Positions 34,418 through 45,340 are shown, counted from the stretch's first letter. The stretch: 64,000 bases of DNA from Acanthosepion pharaonis (GCA_903632075.3 CAHIKZ030000582.1:38501-102500); one strand, 5' to 3'. Notes: generated by a model not told the origin, from the letters alone. Numbers and translations are program-made.

Positions 34418-35562
34418 TGTTCGCTCCTCGCTGCTCCAAGTGTGACGTTCTAACCCTTTGGTTAGATGAATACCAGCCTCGTCGTTCCCAACCCGCTTCC
34501 AACGCCTGGCCACCAGGGTAACTGCACTGATCTCCGGTCTGCCTACCCACGTTGTGATTAGATCTTAGACAGACGGGATCAAACAGGGTTTGGGCCGTAT
34601 GCAAGATGAGTCCAACGGGGGTGATAACACACAAGAAAAATAAAAACTCACAAGGTCAAAAATATTGAAGAAAAAGATAACAACTTTTTATATCTAATTG
34701 CTTGGTACACAAGATTATTCCTACCCCCCGACCCGTTCTGTGGACTGTGGCACTACGCTTCTACCAGGCAACTTTAAGGCTTCGAGTTGCCTGCTCTCTA
34801 GAAATTTGCATTTCGGGGTGTGGTTTGGTTTCAACACTGGGCGCTGATCTCTACCTGTCGTTCACGGCTGATCTCTCTCGCCGTCCGTGGCTGCAACTAA
34901 CTCTTCTCTTCAGAGTCTGAATTATTGTTCACTCATCTCCGCCGTCAGTGCGCGAATTAACTTCTTCTCTTCGGCTTCGGTTGGACGAGCTTATTCACTT
35001 CGGCTTGGGTTGGACGAACATCTCTTCTTAGGCCAAACGGACCGGCCTTTCTTGCCCGCAAAGGGGCGAATGAACCGGGCCCGCCGTCCGCGCTCAAACT
35101 CCCTCGCCGTCCGCGGCGCAACTCTGATTTCTGTCGGTTGGGGTCCCGCTTTTATTGATGCAGTCAAAAACTGGGGTGGGTCTGTCGGCGCCAGGGTTTT
35201 TCTTGATAATTCTAAATACGTATCCACCCTTCTTATTTCTGATTAGGGATTTCCCATTTCGGTAACTTACTTTCACCCTACTCCCTTACTGTGCCTCTGG
35301 GGCGTATACCCGCTTCCCCGCTCCTTCGTATGTCATGTGACCGCTCTCGGCCAATAGGGTCCTGGTCGGGCATCTTTCCTCCTCCCTCGCACGTCATGTG
35401 ACCGCTCTCGGCCAATGGGGTCCGGCTGTCTTTCCTCCTCCTTCATGTATCATGTGACCGCCTTCGGCCAATGAGGCTCTGGTCGGTATCTTTCCTCCTT
35501 CCTTCGTGACGTCTTTAATCGGGCGTGGACAATCCGTGGCTTTGTTCTGGGGAAGAAACACC
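34418..35562 (-). mobile_element. GC-rich LTR-like block
   Basis: About 1.15 kb is strikingly richer in G+C than its surroundings. It contains a repeated enhancer-like array (35325-35510) upstream and a primer-site-like motif just beyond its 3' edge in minus-strand sense. A TG that could start the LTR lies near 35562. I find no second LTR in the window and no gag or pol frame, so this may be a truncated element. Short frames inside (for example 34702-35246) have no domain. A CpG-island promoter of a missing gene is an alternative. Confidence 0.4.
35325..35510 (-). promoter_or_regulatory. Triplicated CCAAT/E-box array
   Basis: Three tandem units of about 60 bp each hold ATTGGCCGA (a CCAAT-type box) and GGTCACATGA (an E-box-type site) on the minus strand, separated by GGAGGAAAGA. 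A CRE-like GACGTCAC lies beside the array at 35507-35514. Such arrays are typical of retroviral-type U3 enhancers. Confidence 0.6.
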
Positions 35563-35569
35563 TTGCTTA

Positions 35570-36340
35570 AAAAGAAAAAAATTTAAATTGCCCTTTTCGT
35601 ACGTGACCGAAATGACGCTCTCGGTTTCTTTTACACGCGGTATTTGTCAAACAGTTTATCGCTAATTGGATACGATCTAAGAAAGGGATTTCCCAGACTG
35701 GGTGGCGTTTTCGTGAACTAATAAAAATATTTCACTTTTTTCTTTCGCTCGGAGCTTGATAACAAAAATCTTAATTATCTCAAGAAAAGCATTCTCTAAC
35801 ATCACCTTGTGTGGCTCCATTTTCAATTCTGGGATTGTCTGGGTTTTCGTATTCATGGTTTGCCTGTATATCCTTAGATAAACTCCCCACCTGTTACCTA
35901 TCATATTTTTTTCCATTGTCTCTAAACTTTATTTCTTCAACCAAATTGATAACAAACTCCCATTTTTCGTGGACACGGAAGTAGGTCATGTGCTTGACCA
36001 ACATCTGTTATGTATCAATCGAGCGTGTGTTTATTCGCTTATGACCGGGTTTTCGTATTATATTTTTCTTTTTTCTTTCTTTTTCTTCTTCTTTTCTTTC
36101 TTTCTCCCAGATCGCTTGAATGTAAAGAAAGAATTATTCCTAACCCCGAAATATTTTTCAGCCTTAAATAATTATCAAATGGTTGACAAACCGCAAAAAA
36201 AATAAATCATATATTTATGAATATTTCCTTCCAGCTTGTTAAGTATGCATGGTGCCACACAGTTAGATTTACATTAAGAATATTCGAACACAGTGGCGTT
36301 TCCTATCACGAGACGTCCGCATCTCCTGACGGAAGCTACT
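35570..36340. other. No recognised gene; one orphan frame
   Basis: A 79-codon minus-strand frame (35677-35916) has normal amino acid composition but no domain I recognise. A pyrimidine tract (TTTC/TTCTT) lies at 36060-36105. Confidence 0.35.
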
Positions 36341-36344
36341 TGTA

Positions 36345-36455
36345 AACAAACCTCTAAAAACAGTTATTTCTGAAGAAAGATCGAGGTCGATCTGAAATAT
36401 CAAATATATATAAATAAATAAATACTTTTATAAAAAACTTTATTATTTTTTTAAT
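36345..36455 (+). mobile_element. Inverted copy of PLE tail with hammerhead-like core
   Basis: Reverse-complement partner of 34000-34130. On the plus strand CTGAAGA (36370-36376, matching CTGANGA) is followed by AA and a perfect 7-bp hairpin AGATCGA-GG-TCGATCT. GAAA (36394-36397) comes next, then TATC. The extra A before stem II and the lack of a clear stem I leave activity doubtful. Confidence 0.5.
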
Positions 36456-36511
36456 TTCCAACTTTTTCTATACATACATATTAAGAAAGTATACGTGGCT
36501 TCTCATTATGC

Positions 36512-36512
<1 letters not shown>

Positions 36513-36543
<31 letters not shown>
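36513..36543. repeat. Short (TA)n array
   Basis: About 30 bp of TA, beyond the 3' side of the PLE tail copy. Confidence 0.9.
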
Positions 36544-36545
<2 letters not shown>

Positions 36546-36749
36546 CTTTACTCGGTGAAAGTAAAATATTTTGGTCTACACAGCTCTACAAATATAAAAG
36601 TTATTGGAAAATATACCACGCGTATTTAAATATTATTTATTTCCCAATAAGCGTCACTCTATTTACATTTTCATTCAGTGAGTTATGTGCCATGCGTGAT
36701 ATACACTTAGGCGATCATGTATCTTTTGATATACATAACTGATGAGACA

Positions 36750-36965
36750 CATTCTTTCTCGCAGTAGGTTGCGATTTCTTTCTACGGTAGACCATTTGCG
36801 ATCTAAGGCTATAGAACCTGGTCTGTCCTGCTATTTATCCATAGCTGGGGTTGGAGAAGAAGAGGATTAATACCTTTCCCAAAGGTATTAGTAATAGAAT
36901 TGACTGGAAATCGAACACGGCCCTCCGATTCCTCAATGTGAGCCATTATCCATTGCTCCTTCATT
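36750..36965 (-). mobile_element. tRNA-derived SINE, copy 3
   Basis: Minus strand: B-box region GTGTTCGATTTCC, then the shared TACCTTTGGGAAAGG block and CCAACCCCAGCTATGG, then AGGACAGACCAGGTTC. The first part of the head is diverged. Confidence 0.65.
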
Positions 36966-37019
36966 AATCTCTTATTAACTTCATTAATCATCTAAAAGTC
37001 TAGAATATATTTATTATTA

Positions 37020-37335
37020 TTAAGCGCATCGTTTAGATCAGCCGGCTTTGTTTCATCAGTTTGCTGTTGAAATTGCTAAATGTAAACGTAAGTTCTCTAC
37101 TAAAGTTTTCTTCTCGTATCTCGCTTATGTAACTCTTCTCGATTCTTGTTTTCCTGTCAACTGGTACCTTCAAAACTTCAAATGCAATGTCGGACATCAT
37201 CACCTGCCTCTTTGAATCCCGCTATTTTAATATAATCTTACTCTTCAATGTTTTCTTAGTTTCGTGCACACACTGTAACCCTTTGCTACTTTGTGGCTTT
37301 ATCACTTTGCTTGGGGTGAAATGATTAAAAATATT
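37020..37335 (+). pseudogene. Jockey-like LINE, 3' terminus
   Basis: The frame HQFAVEIAKCKRKFSTK matches the C-terminal segment of the jockey-type ORF2 at 11960 and 62635. LQNFKCNVGHH follows after a frame break. The 3' end is CTTGGGGTGAAATGATT, as in the other copies. The upstream part is missing, as expected from 5' truncation during target-primed reverse transcription. A short ATTATTAAGCGCATCG motif at its start recurs near 39425. Confidence 0.65.
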
Positions 37336-37344
37336 TTTGAATGG

Positions 37345-37606
37345 CCGAATACAGACACCTGGTGCACTACTAAAAACGACCCTCCGCAGGTTTTGAATTC
37401 ACAGTTGTCCTTCTCTTAGACCAGCTGCCATCCAAGGCTATAGAATCTAGTCTGTCCTGCCATTTAGCCATAGCTAGAGGGAGAGGAATTTTCATTCTCT
37501 TCCCAAAGGTATTAGCACGTAGGTGGATATAATGGATACGACTGGAATTCGAACTCGGCTCTCTGATTCGTCAATCCGAGTAGCTAAATGCTACTCCACC
37601 GTGCCT
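37345..37606 (-). mobile_element. tRNA-derived SINE, copy 4 (best preserved)
   Basis: On the minus strand the head reads GGCACGGTGGAGTAGC... with B box GAGTTCGAATTCC, spaced as in a tRNA. The body contains CTAATACCTTTGGGAAGAG, CTATGGCTAAATGGCAGGAC, GATGGCAGCTGGTC and GTGAATTCAAAACC, ending near GTATTCGGCCATTC. This is the clearest reference for the family in the window. Its 3' end lies against the LINE 3' end at 37335, so the SINE may have used that LINE's terminus or landed beside it. Confidence 0.75.
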
Positions 37607-37639
37607 CCTCTCTCTCTCACACACACTCTCTCTCTCTCA

Positions 37640-37640
<1 letters not shown>
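37607..37640. repeat. (CT)n-rich microsatellite
   Basis: CTCTCTCTCACACACACTCTC-type simple sequence. Confidence 0.8.
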
Positions 37641-38142
<502 letters not shown>

Positions 38143-38149
38143 AAGAAAT

Positions 38150-38345
38150 AGAGTTTTAACGTATGCAATATTTATGAGTTAAAGTGCTCAGTATCAGAGA
38201 TAGAGCGTATGTAAATATAAAAGTTAACATTGAACTCAAAACCCAGAGCCGATAGACTGTTTCATGCTAACGAAATCATCAGACCTGAAACAGGATGTCG
38301 CCTCAGAATGTTGACTTCAATGTTCACTTTTATATTTATACTTAT
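38150..38345. repeat. Repeat with hammerhead-like boxes, copy 1
   Basis: It shares about 140 bp with 43378-43530 (TATTTATGAGTTAAAGTGCT, then AGAGCGTATGTA). Its right part (38262-38345) is repeated in reverse at 39285-39362. On the minus strand CTGATGA is followed by 12 bases and GAAACAGTC. The intervening bases do not form a good stem, so I call it hammerhead-like only. Confidence 0.6.
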
Positions 38346-38443
38346 TTTCAATTGGATCCTTTTATATTCACGGACAAGCTTTTTGGTGCCGTTATTGAAG
38401 GACAAGTGAAAAACGCCTTGTTGATTCATTTTATTTATTATGA

Positions 38444-38446
<3 letters not shown>

Positions 38447-38515
<69 letters not shown>
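38447..38515. repeat. (TA)n array
   Basis: About 68 bp of TA alternation. Confidence 0.95.
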
Positions 38516-38573
38516 GCCTGAAAAAATGATTTCAGTCGAGTTCTCTGGGGAAGAAGTGAGTTTGTAAACATTG

Positions 38574-38689
38574 GCTATTAGCGGCTTAGGGGTAGATTCA
38601 ATTCAGCTGGGTTTCGATCCTAGCTAGAGGCAACCGAACGTCTAGCCACACTGATGAGCTGTGATACAGCGAAACAGTCTGGCTGTGGA

Positions 38690-38692
<3 letters not shown>
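38574..38692 (+). mobile_element. tRNA-like/hammerhead composite retroelement
   Basis: A tRNA-like head (A-box-like AGCGGCTTAGGGGTAG, B-box-like GGGTTTCGATCC, about 38574-38624) is followed within about 25 bp by a well-formed hammerhead core (38644-38690). A (TA)n array at 38693 ends it. The organisation recalls tRNA-headed SINE-like elements that carry hammerheads, such as Sm-alpha of schistosomes. A degenerate second copy lies at 32385-32548. The two frames on the other strand are not genes. Confidence 0.65.
38644..38690 (+). ncRNA. Hammerhead ribozyme motif, intact core
   Basis: CTGATGA (38651-38657) is followed by a perfect 5-bp stem II with a 3-nt loop (GCTGT-GAT-ACAGC, 38658-38670). 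GAAA (38671-38674) comes next, then CAGTC with the GTC cleavage triplet at 38677-38679. All conserved core bases are present. Stem III is minimal. Stem I can form AGCCA/TGGCT with two unpaired bases before the core, or CCACA/TGTGG with four unpaired bases. This is the best hammerhead in the window, but the imperfect stem I leaves cleavage unproven. Confidence 0.7.
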
Positions 38693-38730
<38 letters not shown>

Positions 38731-38800
38731 GTGTGTGTGTCTGTGTGTGAGTGTATGAGTGTGTGTTGATGTATATATGTGTGTGTATTTATATAGATAG
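38693..38800. repeat. (TA)n then TG-rich simple repeat
   Basis: About 34 bp of TA, then TG/TGAG-rich sequence ending in a short GATA run. Confidence 0.9.
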
Positions 38801-38887
38801 ATAAGTATATGTAGTGAGAGAACTGTTGTACTAAATGTGAAGAATATAAGGGCAAAAATTTGTCCTATAAAATACACAACACTATAT

Positions 38888-38974
38888 TTTCTAAACATTA
38901 TTAACAAGGATTATTCTAGACATTATTCAAAACATTATTCTAATGTTTCTAAACATTATTAACAAGGATTATTC
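38888..38974. repeat. 57-bp tandem duplication
   Basis: The block TTTCTAAACATTATTAACAAGGATTATTCT occurs twice, 57 bp apart. Confidence 0.85.
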
Positions 38975-39284
38975 TCTATTATATTTTATTAAGTGGAATA
39001 CTTAATAAAAGATGAAGAATAATCCTTAAAACGCTAGAAGTCACGTTGATGACCTTGGTGCTGCTTCGGACGCGACAGCAAGTTCGTATCCCTTTCATCA
39101 TGGCATTCCATTTAACAATAGACATTTCGTCTATGTTGGTGACATCTACCTGGTCCTTGGTGTTAAGGCAAAATTTTCTTGTCCCCTTCCCGACACTGTC
39201 CAAAATGTAGGAGTCTGCTTATTTGAATCGATTAGTTATTGGGTCCACGTTTTGTTGGTGTTGGGAGGAAGAGTAACTTATATG

Positions 39285-39362
39285 AAAAAAGTGAACATTG
39301 AAGTCAACATTCTGAGGCGACATCCTGTTTCAGGTTTGATGATTTCGTTTATCATGAAAGTC
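39285..39362 (+). repeat. Inverted partner of 38262-38345
   Basis: It reads GAAGTCAACATTCTGAGGCG, then CATCCTGTTTCAGG, on the plus strand. TTGATGA and GAAAG sit in the positions of the hammerhead-like boxes. The two inverted copies are about 1 kb apart, enclose the tRNA/hammerhead element, and might be the ends of one larger insertion. Confidence 0.65.
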
Positions 39363-39472
39363 TTTTGAAGCCTGTGTATATATATATTTTTTTAAACCTG
39401 ATATTAAATAAAGACAGTTTATTATTATTAAGCGCATCGTTTTATTTCGTTTGGATCCGCCGGCTTTGTTAG

Positions 39473-39602
39473 ATATCAGGATCCTTTGAATAATCTTGCA
39501 GATTCTGTGCGGGGATTGCTTGTACACGGCCATCTTGTATTGTATCGTGATAACGATGTTCCAGAACTTCTGTACGAACTGCGAAACGCATGCAACATTT
39601 GA
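39473..39602 (+). pseudogene. Orphan protein-like frame, unknown
   Basis: A plus-strand frame of 43 codons (starting NNLADSVRGLLVHG after five residues, ending in NACNI and a stop) has normal, non-repetitive composition. TTTGTTAG just upstream could be a splice acceptor. I do not recognise a family. It may be a terminal exon fragment or an element relic. Confidence 0.2.
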
Positions 39603-39619
39603 CAACTAAGTATGCTTCT

Positions 39620-41460
39620 TTCTTCTCTGTGTTTACGACACGCACCACCAGAGGCCTCCAGCATTAAAGGTGTTTGGAACAGTCAAGAAAATATCTACCT
39701 TCGTGGCGCTCTTTTTAGATTGAGGAAAATAGCGTTTCTTTTAATTCCCTTTTGCAGATTGATAGTTGATTTGTTAATATTCTCGTTACATATGAAGCAT
39801 GAACGACTGTGATAACATTCTCCCCTTGCCTCCTAAAAATGCTTTAATACCTCTTCTTTTTATGAACTGCTAAATGTGTTCTAAGTTCTAAAATAACCGG
39901 CGCGAAAAACATACATTCGGTCTGAAGAGATGAATATATAAATATTCACGAAATAAATTATAATCGAAATATTCTTCTTGTTTATTATTATTATTTTAAT
40001 GCTCTGTAGATTACATTGGGCACCCCTGGATTAATATCCTCGTTGGAATTATCCCTACCAGTGCATACATGAAAAATTATACCTTATTAAATTTCGGAAA
40101 AAGAAAAATTTACTTAATCAGAGAAATGAAATAGCTATTGTTTGTGGGCACTGTCAAAAATTTTCCTTAAGTAATAATTAATTTCAAACAAATAATAATA
40201 ATAATAAAGAATAGAGATGAAACATACATTTTCATATTGGATCTTTTATTAGTAATTACATTCTAATATATTTATTTGTAAAAATACGGTATTGTCTATT
40301 AGTTATTAGAAGGTCGTATGGTACTCTAAATCTATTTGAATAAAATTTAACTAATAAAATTTATGCATTAATAATATGTCTTGCACATATTTAAGTGGCC
40401 CTTTTAGAAAGTCTTTGCGTATAAAAATATGAATTAGGCGGATGCCTAAATTTTTTATCATTAGAAACCCAGACGACACACTGTAAAACGTGAGTATACG
40501 TTTGTTAGCAGACACCACCTAAACATGACTTGACTTTGTAAGCAACATATATTGGATACATAAGTTGTCTAGGGAAATTAAAACCCAGCCACCCTTAAAT
40601 TAAAATAGATTTCCCTTATAATAGCAATTTTCCCTTTATAGTAGCAATGTTTTTAAAATGTTCAAAATTATAACTATAAAAATTAAAGTTAGATAAAAAC
40701 GTAAAAAGGCCTCATAGCTTTAAAAGTTAATTTTAAATTTGACTGCGTGTTTGTGCATGTGTAAAATAATTATATCAGAACACGTTCATGCGTGTTTACA
40801 GAAACATCACAACTATCAGTTACATTAATCTTTTGTCTTTGCAATTCCGCCCTGAAGAAATAATTCCTTTTACCTCATATAGGATATAGGCTACTTCAGC
40901 AGACGACGAAAGTGAATGCCTGTCTTTTCAACCCCGGTGTGGAATTAGTTCACGTCATAAGTTTAGCGGAAGCAGGAAGTAGCAGTTAACTGTGAGGAAT
41001 TCATACTGGCAGCTAATGGTCAACCTATGCCTTAACTTGCTGAAAGACCTAATACAGAATTCACACTTTCCACAGTTTCAGTCAGACGCTAGGCACGAGA
41101 TGGGGCTCAAATACAGTGGCAAGTATCTATCTTAAAGGGGAGAAGCTGCATGACAAACTAAAACAAAAAAGGAAGAATATTAAGCTTATGAAGACAAATG
41201 GAGATATTAGAAGGAAACAGAAATGTTTAACTTAAATTTGAATTTAAAGAAATTTAGAATGAAACCAAAAATAAATTCAAAATATATCCCTCACTTCCTC
41301 ACTTCGTTAATTTTACATATGCTTAATACGGGCCGTCAAAAATGTGTAAATTTCTTTTCATTTTTCATTTCAACCTTTGGAAGTAAAGTCTGATGATCCA
41401 GAGCCCTTTAAAAGGGCTGTGGTGAAATAATTTATTACATGGAACCTTAAAGTGGTCTGT
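39620..41460. other. AT-rich region without recognised genes
   Basis: Short TTA/AAT simple repeats near 39985-39995 and 40190-40206. No domain-bearing frame. Confidence 0.4.
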
Positions 41461-41461
41461 T

Positions 41462-41467
<6 letters not shown>

Positions 41468-41534
<67 letters not shown>

Positions 41535-41539
41535 TTAGC

Positions 41540-41571
<32 letters not shown>

Positions 41572-41582
41572 GATAGATAGAT

Positions 41583-41623
<41 letters not shown>
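41468..41623. repeat. (TA)n and (GATA)n microsatellites
   Basis: TA at about 41468-41525 and 41550-41570, then about 13 GATA units with one AAAG interruption. Confidence 0.95.
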
Positions 41624-41626
<3 letters not shown>

Positions 41627-41764
41627 TCTTAATCACATAGTAAATGTTTAAATAAAATTGATTCTCTAGACGATACTTTAGAGTAACATATATAATTAAT
41701 TTGATTTCAACTAAAATCAAATACTACTATTTTGCTGAGTATGTTAGAATCTGATACTCACAGC

Positions 41765-41955
41765 AAGAGTGGAAAGCAAGAGGGACAGAAAAAAACAACG
41801 CATCACATGCTTAGTGAGCTTGAATAAATTGATGGCAGAACCGGGTCTAGGAGTAATAAAAAACAAAAAACAAAAACAAAACAAAAAAACTCTTAAGAGC
41901 TATAAAGGACGGGGAATTTTATGTAGCCTTGATCGCCTCCGTCTTCCATAGACAC
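41765..41955 (+). pseudogene. LINE ORF2 C-terminus, copy E
   Basis: The frame reads SKRDRKKQRITCLVSLNKLMAEPGLGVI, matching the GKR-RGRQR-TYL region that ends the same LINE type as copies A-D. An A-rich insertion follows and then a segment ending LRLP. No catalytic part is present, so it is a 5'-truncated insertion. Confidence 0.65.
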
Positions 41956-41959
41956 GGAA

Positions 41960-43267
41960 CATAAAGAAGAAAATGAGTCTGTATTCATGGGAGATACAGA
42001 AAAAAAACATCAGTACGTCATGGACTAGTTAATAACAAAAAGTTGGCTAAAACACTAATCATTAACTGTAAAACAGGATATAATTGCCAGCAATAGAACC
42101 AAAGAGCCGAATTACGAATTGGAATTATCAAAATCGCACATGTACATAACCTGGGAAGTATGGACACTTTGACGTGGTCTCTTCTCACTAGACTAATTTC
42201 GATTGAATAGTTAGTTCGATCATCAACGGTTGTCTCATAGTTTAAACCTTTAGCCATATCTAAGCTACGCTTAGGAAGACACTATAACCTGGGAAGTGTT
42301 GCAACATGTGACTGAAAATGTGACACCGACAGTAACAGATGGTTACCAAAATTTCAACAATCTATTAAGAAACAAATAAGATTTTGTAGGGAACAAAGTA
42401 AAGCGTCCTAACTTGTTATATAATATCAGGTATTATATATTGTAATAAATTCAGGACAAAATCCTCACAGAAAACAAGAAAAATTAAGTCAACAGAGATG
42501 TGGTTCTTCAAAATGATGCTACGATTGCCGTGGACAGAACATGCAAACCACGTTGAAGCTTTGAGGAATAAAGATACAAATGACTACTTTTAGCTAAAGT
42601 CACGTGGTTGCTATCAAGCCAAGCCAAATATGAATTTTGCATAAGTATTCTTTTAACGTTTGGGAGTCTCTGTTCGTCGTTAATAAAATGAAAACAAAAA
42701 TCTCAGCATAACTTGATCATACCATAACATTTCACACAAGAAGATTGACCGAGTCATCACACTGAGCAAAGTGTCATATGTAAATATATAACAGAACTAT
42801 AGCACTCTTTCCGTTAAAATTTAATCGGTAAAAAAATTTAAAAAATTACAGATTCACATCAAAGGATGGCAATTCTTTATGGAAAAAATTTATTTCAATC
42901 TATGCGATCACATGTTAAAATGCCTTGGAACTTTTATAAGTTTATTTCAATCATATGACTAAAATCTCTATCACAATGAATTCACATTTCTATAATCAGA
43001 CTACCAAAATCAACGCTAGACTCGCTGTCTGTCTCTCGACTTGCTAACTTCCTTCCTTACCAACGATCAATGATGATTGAAATTATTCAGAACATCAGAC
43101 AGACTTTTCAGCAAGATCCTTTACAAGTCTCTATCGGATATCGACATTTTTTTCCACACCAGGAGACACTCACTGACTGTTTTATTAAATAAAAAGCGTT
43201 TTAACGAATGATTACTGCCTATAATTACCTACATACATCATGCATATATATATGTTCACAGCCTCTA

Positions 43268-43270
<3 letters not shown>
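41960..43270. other. No recognised gene
   Basis: AT-rich sequence. The minus-strand 79-codon frame at 42018-42257 has no domain. Confidence 0.4.
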
Positions 43271-43303
<33 letters not shown>

Positions 43304-43304
43304 C

Positions 43305-43347
<43 letters not shown>
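43271..43347. repeat. Two (TA)n arrays
   Basis: TA arrays separated by CATACAT, then a TG-rich tract to 43375. Confidence 0.95.
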
Positions 43348-43357
<10 letters not shown>

Positions 43358-43377
43358 ATGTGTGCGTGTGTGTGTTA

Positions 43378-43565
43378 AAATATAATTTTAGCGTATACTC
43401 TATTTATGAGTTAAAGTGCTCAGAATCAGAGTTAGAGCGTATGTATTTATAAAAGTTCATATTGCAGTCAACACCCAGAGGCGAGAGTCTGTTTTATGTT
43501 TCATGTTAAACACAATCGTCAGGCCATAACGATTGCGTTTAGCATGAAACTGACTGTCGACTTCA
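43378..43565. repeat. Repeat with hammerhead-like boxes, copy 2
   Basis: The first 150 bp match 38150-38285. It then folds back on itself: a block with TTTCATGTTAAACACAATCG is followed by its diverged reverse complement CGATTGCGTTTAGCATGAAA. On the minus strand CTGACGA is followed by 13 bases and GAAAC. Confidence 0.6.
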
Positions 43566-43567
43566 AT

Positions 43568-43569
<2 letters not shown>

Positions 43570-43629
<60 letters not shown>
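43570..43629. repeat. (TA)n array with TG tail
   Basis: About 60 bp of TA followed by TGTGTG and CGCGCG. Confidence 0.95.
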
Positions 43630-43631
<2 letters not shown>

Positions 43632-43659
43632 GTGTGTGAGTGTGTGTGCGCGCGCTAAA

Positions 43660-44365
43660 TGATAACATGTTTGCTAATATTGAAAGCTTGTAGAAATCAC
43701 GAATCATTTCCCCAAATCAGTATTTCAGTGACCAAATATTTTGGCAAATGTGTCGGGTGGAGAAATATTCAGCGTCTTTTCTCACACTATATGGGTTTTA
43801 TTTTAATTTTGGATTCTATATTATATGGAAATGCATCGATTTATTCCAGCACAAATGTCCATCTTAACTTTACTCGTAAAACTAATAAAATAATTTACTT
43901 ATGAACGCAGATGCCCGTTTTACTCCATATGCAAAACTTTGCATATTACTTGGAAATATAATGACCTTTATTGTACACAGCAAAGTGGCATTACCTCAAT
44001 TTTCCCTACTCACACTGACGCTATTATACGTTTCCATTTCCTGATCATGATCGTATCACTCCATATTCTTCCAAGACGGAATCGAAATTACAGTTTCGTA
44101 TTTACAGCGTTTTCCATATCTGTTATGTATCCTAAGCTCATTTCTGAACAGAATGTCGATATTTGAAATCATTCCAAATAATTGCAATTATAATCAATAA
44201 AACCGGTTTATTTAAAAGGATTAGAATATAGTAACTAATTATTAATCACTACGTTTCTTCATCTTTGTAAAATAGTCCATTTTTTTTAAATAGATAAACT
44301 TAGTATTCTATCATCTAATTTCATAATTTTTTACTTCCTCATGCCAGCATTTCTTTATATATTTT
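43660..44365. other. No recognised gene
   Basis: Two adjacent plus-strand frames (43659-43904 and 43939-44166) have no domain. Confidence 0.35.
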
Positions 44366-44369
44366 TTTA

Positions 44370-44695
44370 AGCGTTCCACCCCAAGCAAGGCGGAAAGCCA
44401 CTAGAACCCAAAGGGTTACAGAAGATTTGGAGCAAGATCAGATAGGAGTGAGAGAGGAAAGGATGAGGAGAAGGATAGTGGATAGATCACGGCAACTGGA
44501 GAGGTCGATTGACATTACATTTGAATAGTTGGAGATTATAGCTCTCAGGGAAACAGGAATAGGGAAGGGAGTTCCACAGGCGAGAGGTGAGAGATATGAA
44601 GCTATCGGAGTAGAAGAAACGGATAAATTTAATAGTTTTAAAGTTTTTTAGTTTGAAAGGGTGAGAGCGGGATGCCAGAACTTTGAAATTATCAA
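44370..44695 (-). pseudogene. Jockey-like LINE, ORF2 C-terminus and 3' end
   Basis: The minus-strand frame contains RFFYSDSFISLTSRLWNSLP, then CFPESYNLQLFKCNVNR. This matches the FFPRTSxLWNSLP..FKxNV C-terminal signature of the jockey-type copies at 11960, 37020 and 62635. It ends in a 3' region with CTTGGGGTGGAA. The frame is open over about 70 codons, so this copy is relatively well preserved. Confidence 0.7.
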
Positions 44696-44799
44696 CGGTT
44701 TATATGCTGTAACTGGTAATATGAAATATAATCATTCTGACATCGTCAGTAGCCTCTTAATTTCTTTTTTTTTACTTTTAAACAAATATGGAGTAAGAC

Positions 44800-45300
44800 A
44801 ATTCTGATAGAACTAGAAGTCCTACCAGGATTTATTATTGGCGGTTACAGTCTTAACATAAAACATGCACATGACACAATGTTGATAGCAGACACAAAAA
44901 GGGAACTACAAGGACTATTACAGAATGCAGTGAAGCAAAGCGAAAAGAATAACTAAACATCAGTTAAAAGAAGAAATATCAAAATCAGATCAGAACAACA
45001 ATTTAAATATCCGAGAACTTCTTTAACAGTGGACAAAACATACGATACTGAAATCCGAAGGTGCACACTGGGACAGCCAAAGAGGTCTTCCAAAAGCTGG
45101 ACAAAGTAATAAGAAACAGAAAAAAAATTCGTTACAAACTCTTATGCAATATGAGTCCTTCAATATGACAGTAAATGTTGGACAATATCTCAAACGATAA
45201 AGATAAAACTGAAATGTGGTTTTACAAGAGAAAAATCGTGGACCGAACATATGAGCAACGACGAATATTTTGAGAAAATTAAAACAGAAAAGATATTTGT
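44800..45300 (+). pseudogene. LINE reverse transcriptase relic, copy F
   Basis: Frames read LPGFIIGGYSLNIKHAHDTM, in which the YADD box has become HAHD. They continue LIADTKRELQGLLQNAVKQSEK and, after a break, FKYP..LTVDKTYDTEIRRC, in the order of copies A and C. Stops are frequent. The Gypsy element at 45336 lies just downstream and may have interrupted this LINE. Confidence 0.7.
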
Positions 45301-45340
45301 ATTTAATTTAAATAAAAATCTCAATATCTTTGTTCATAAT

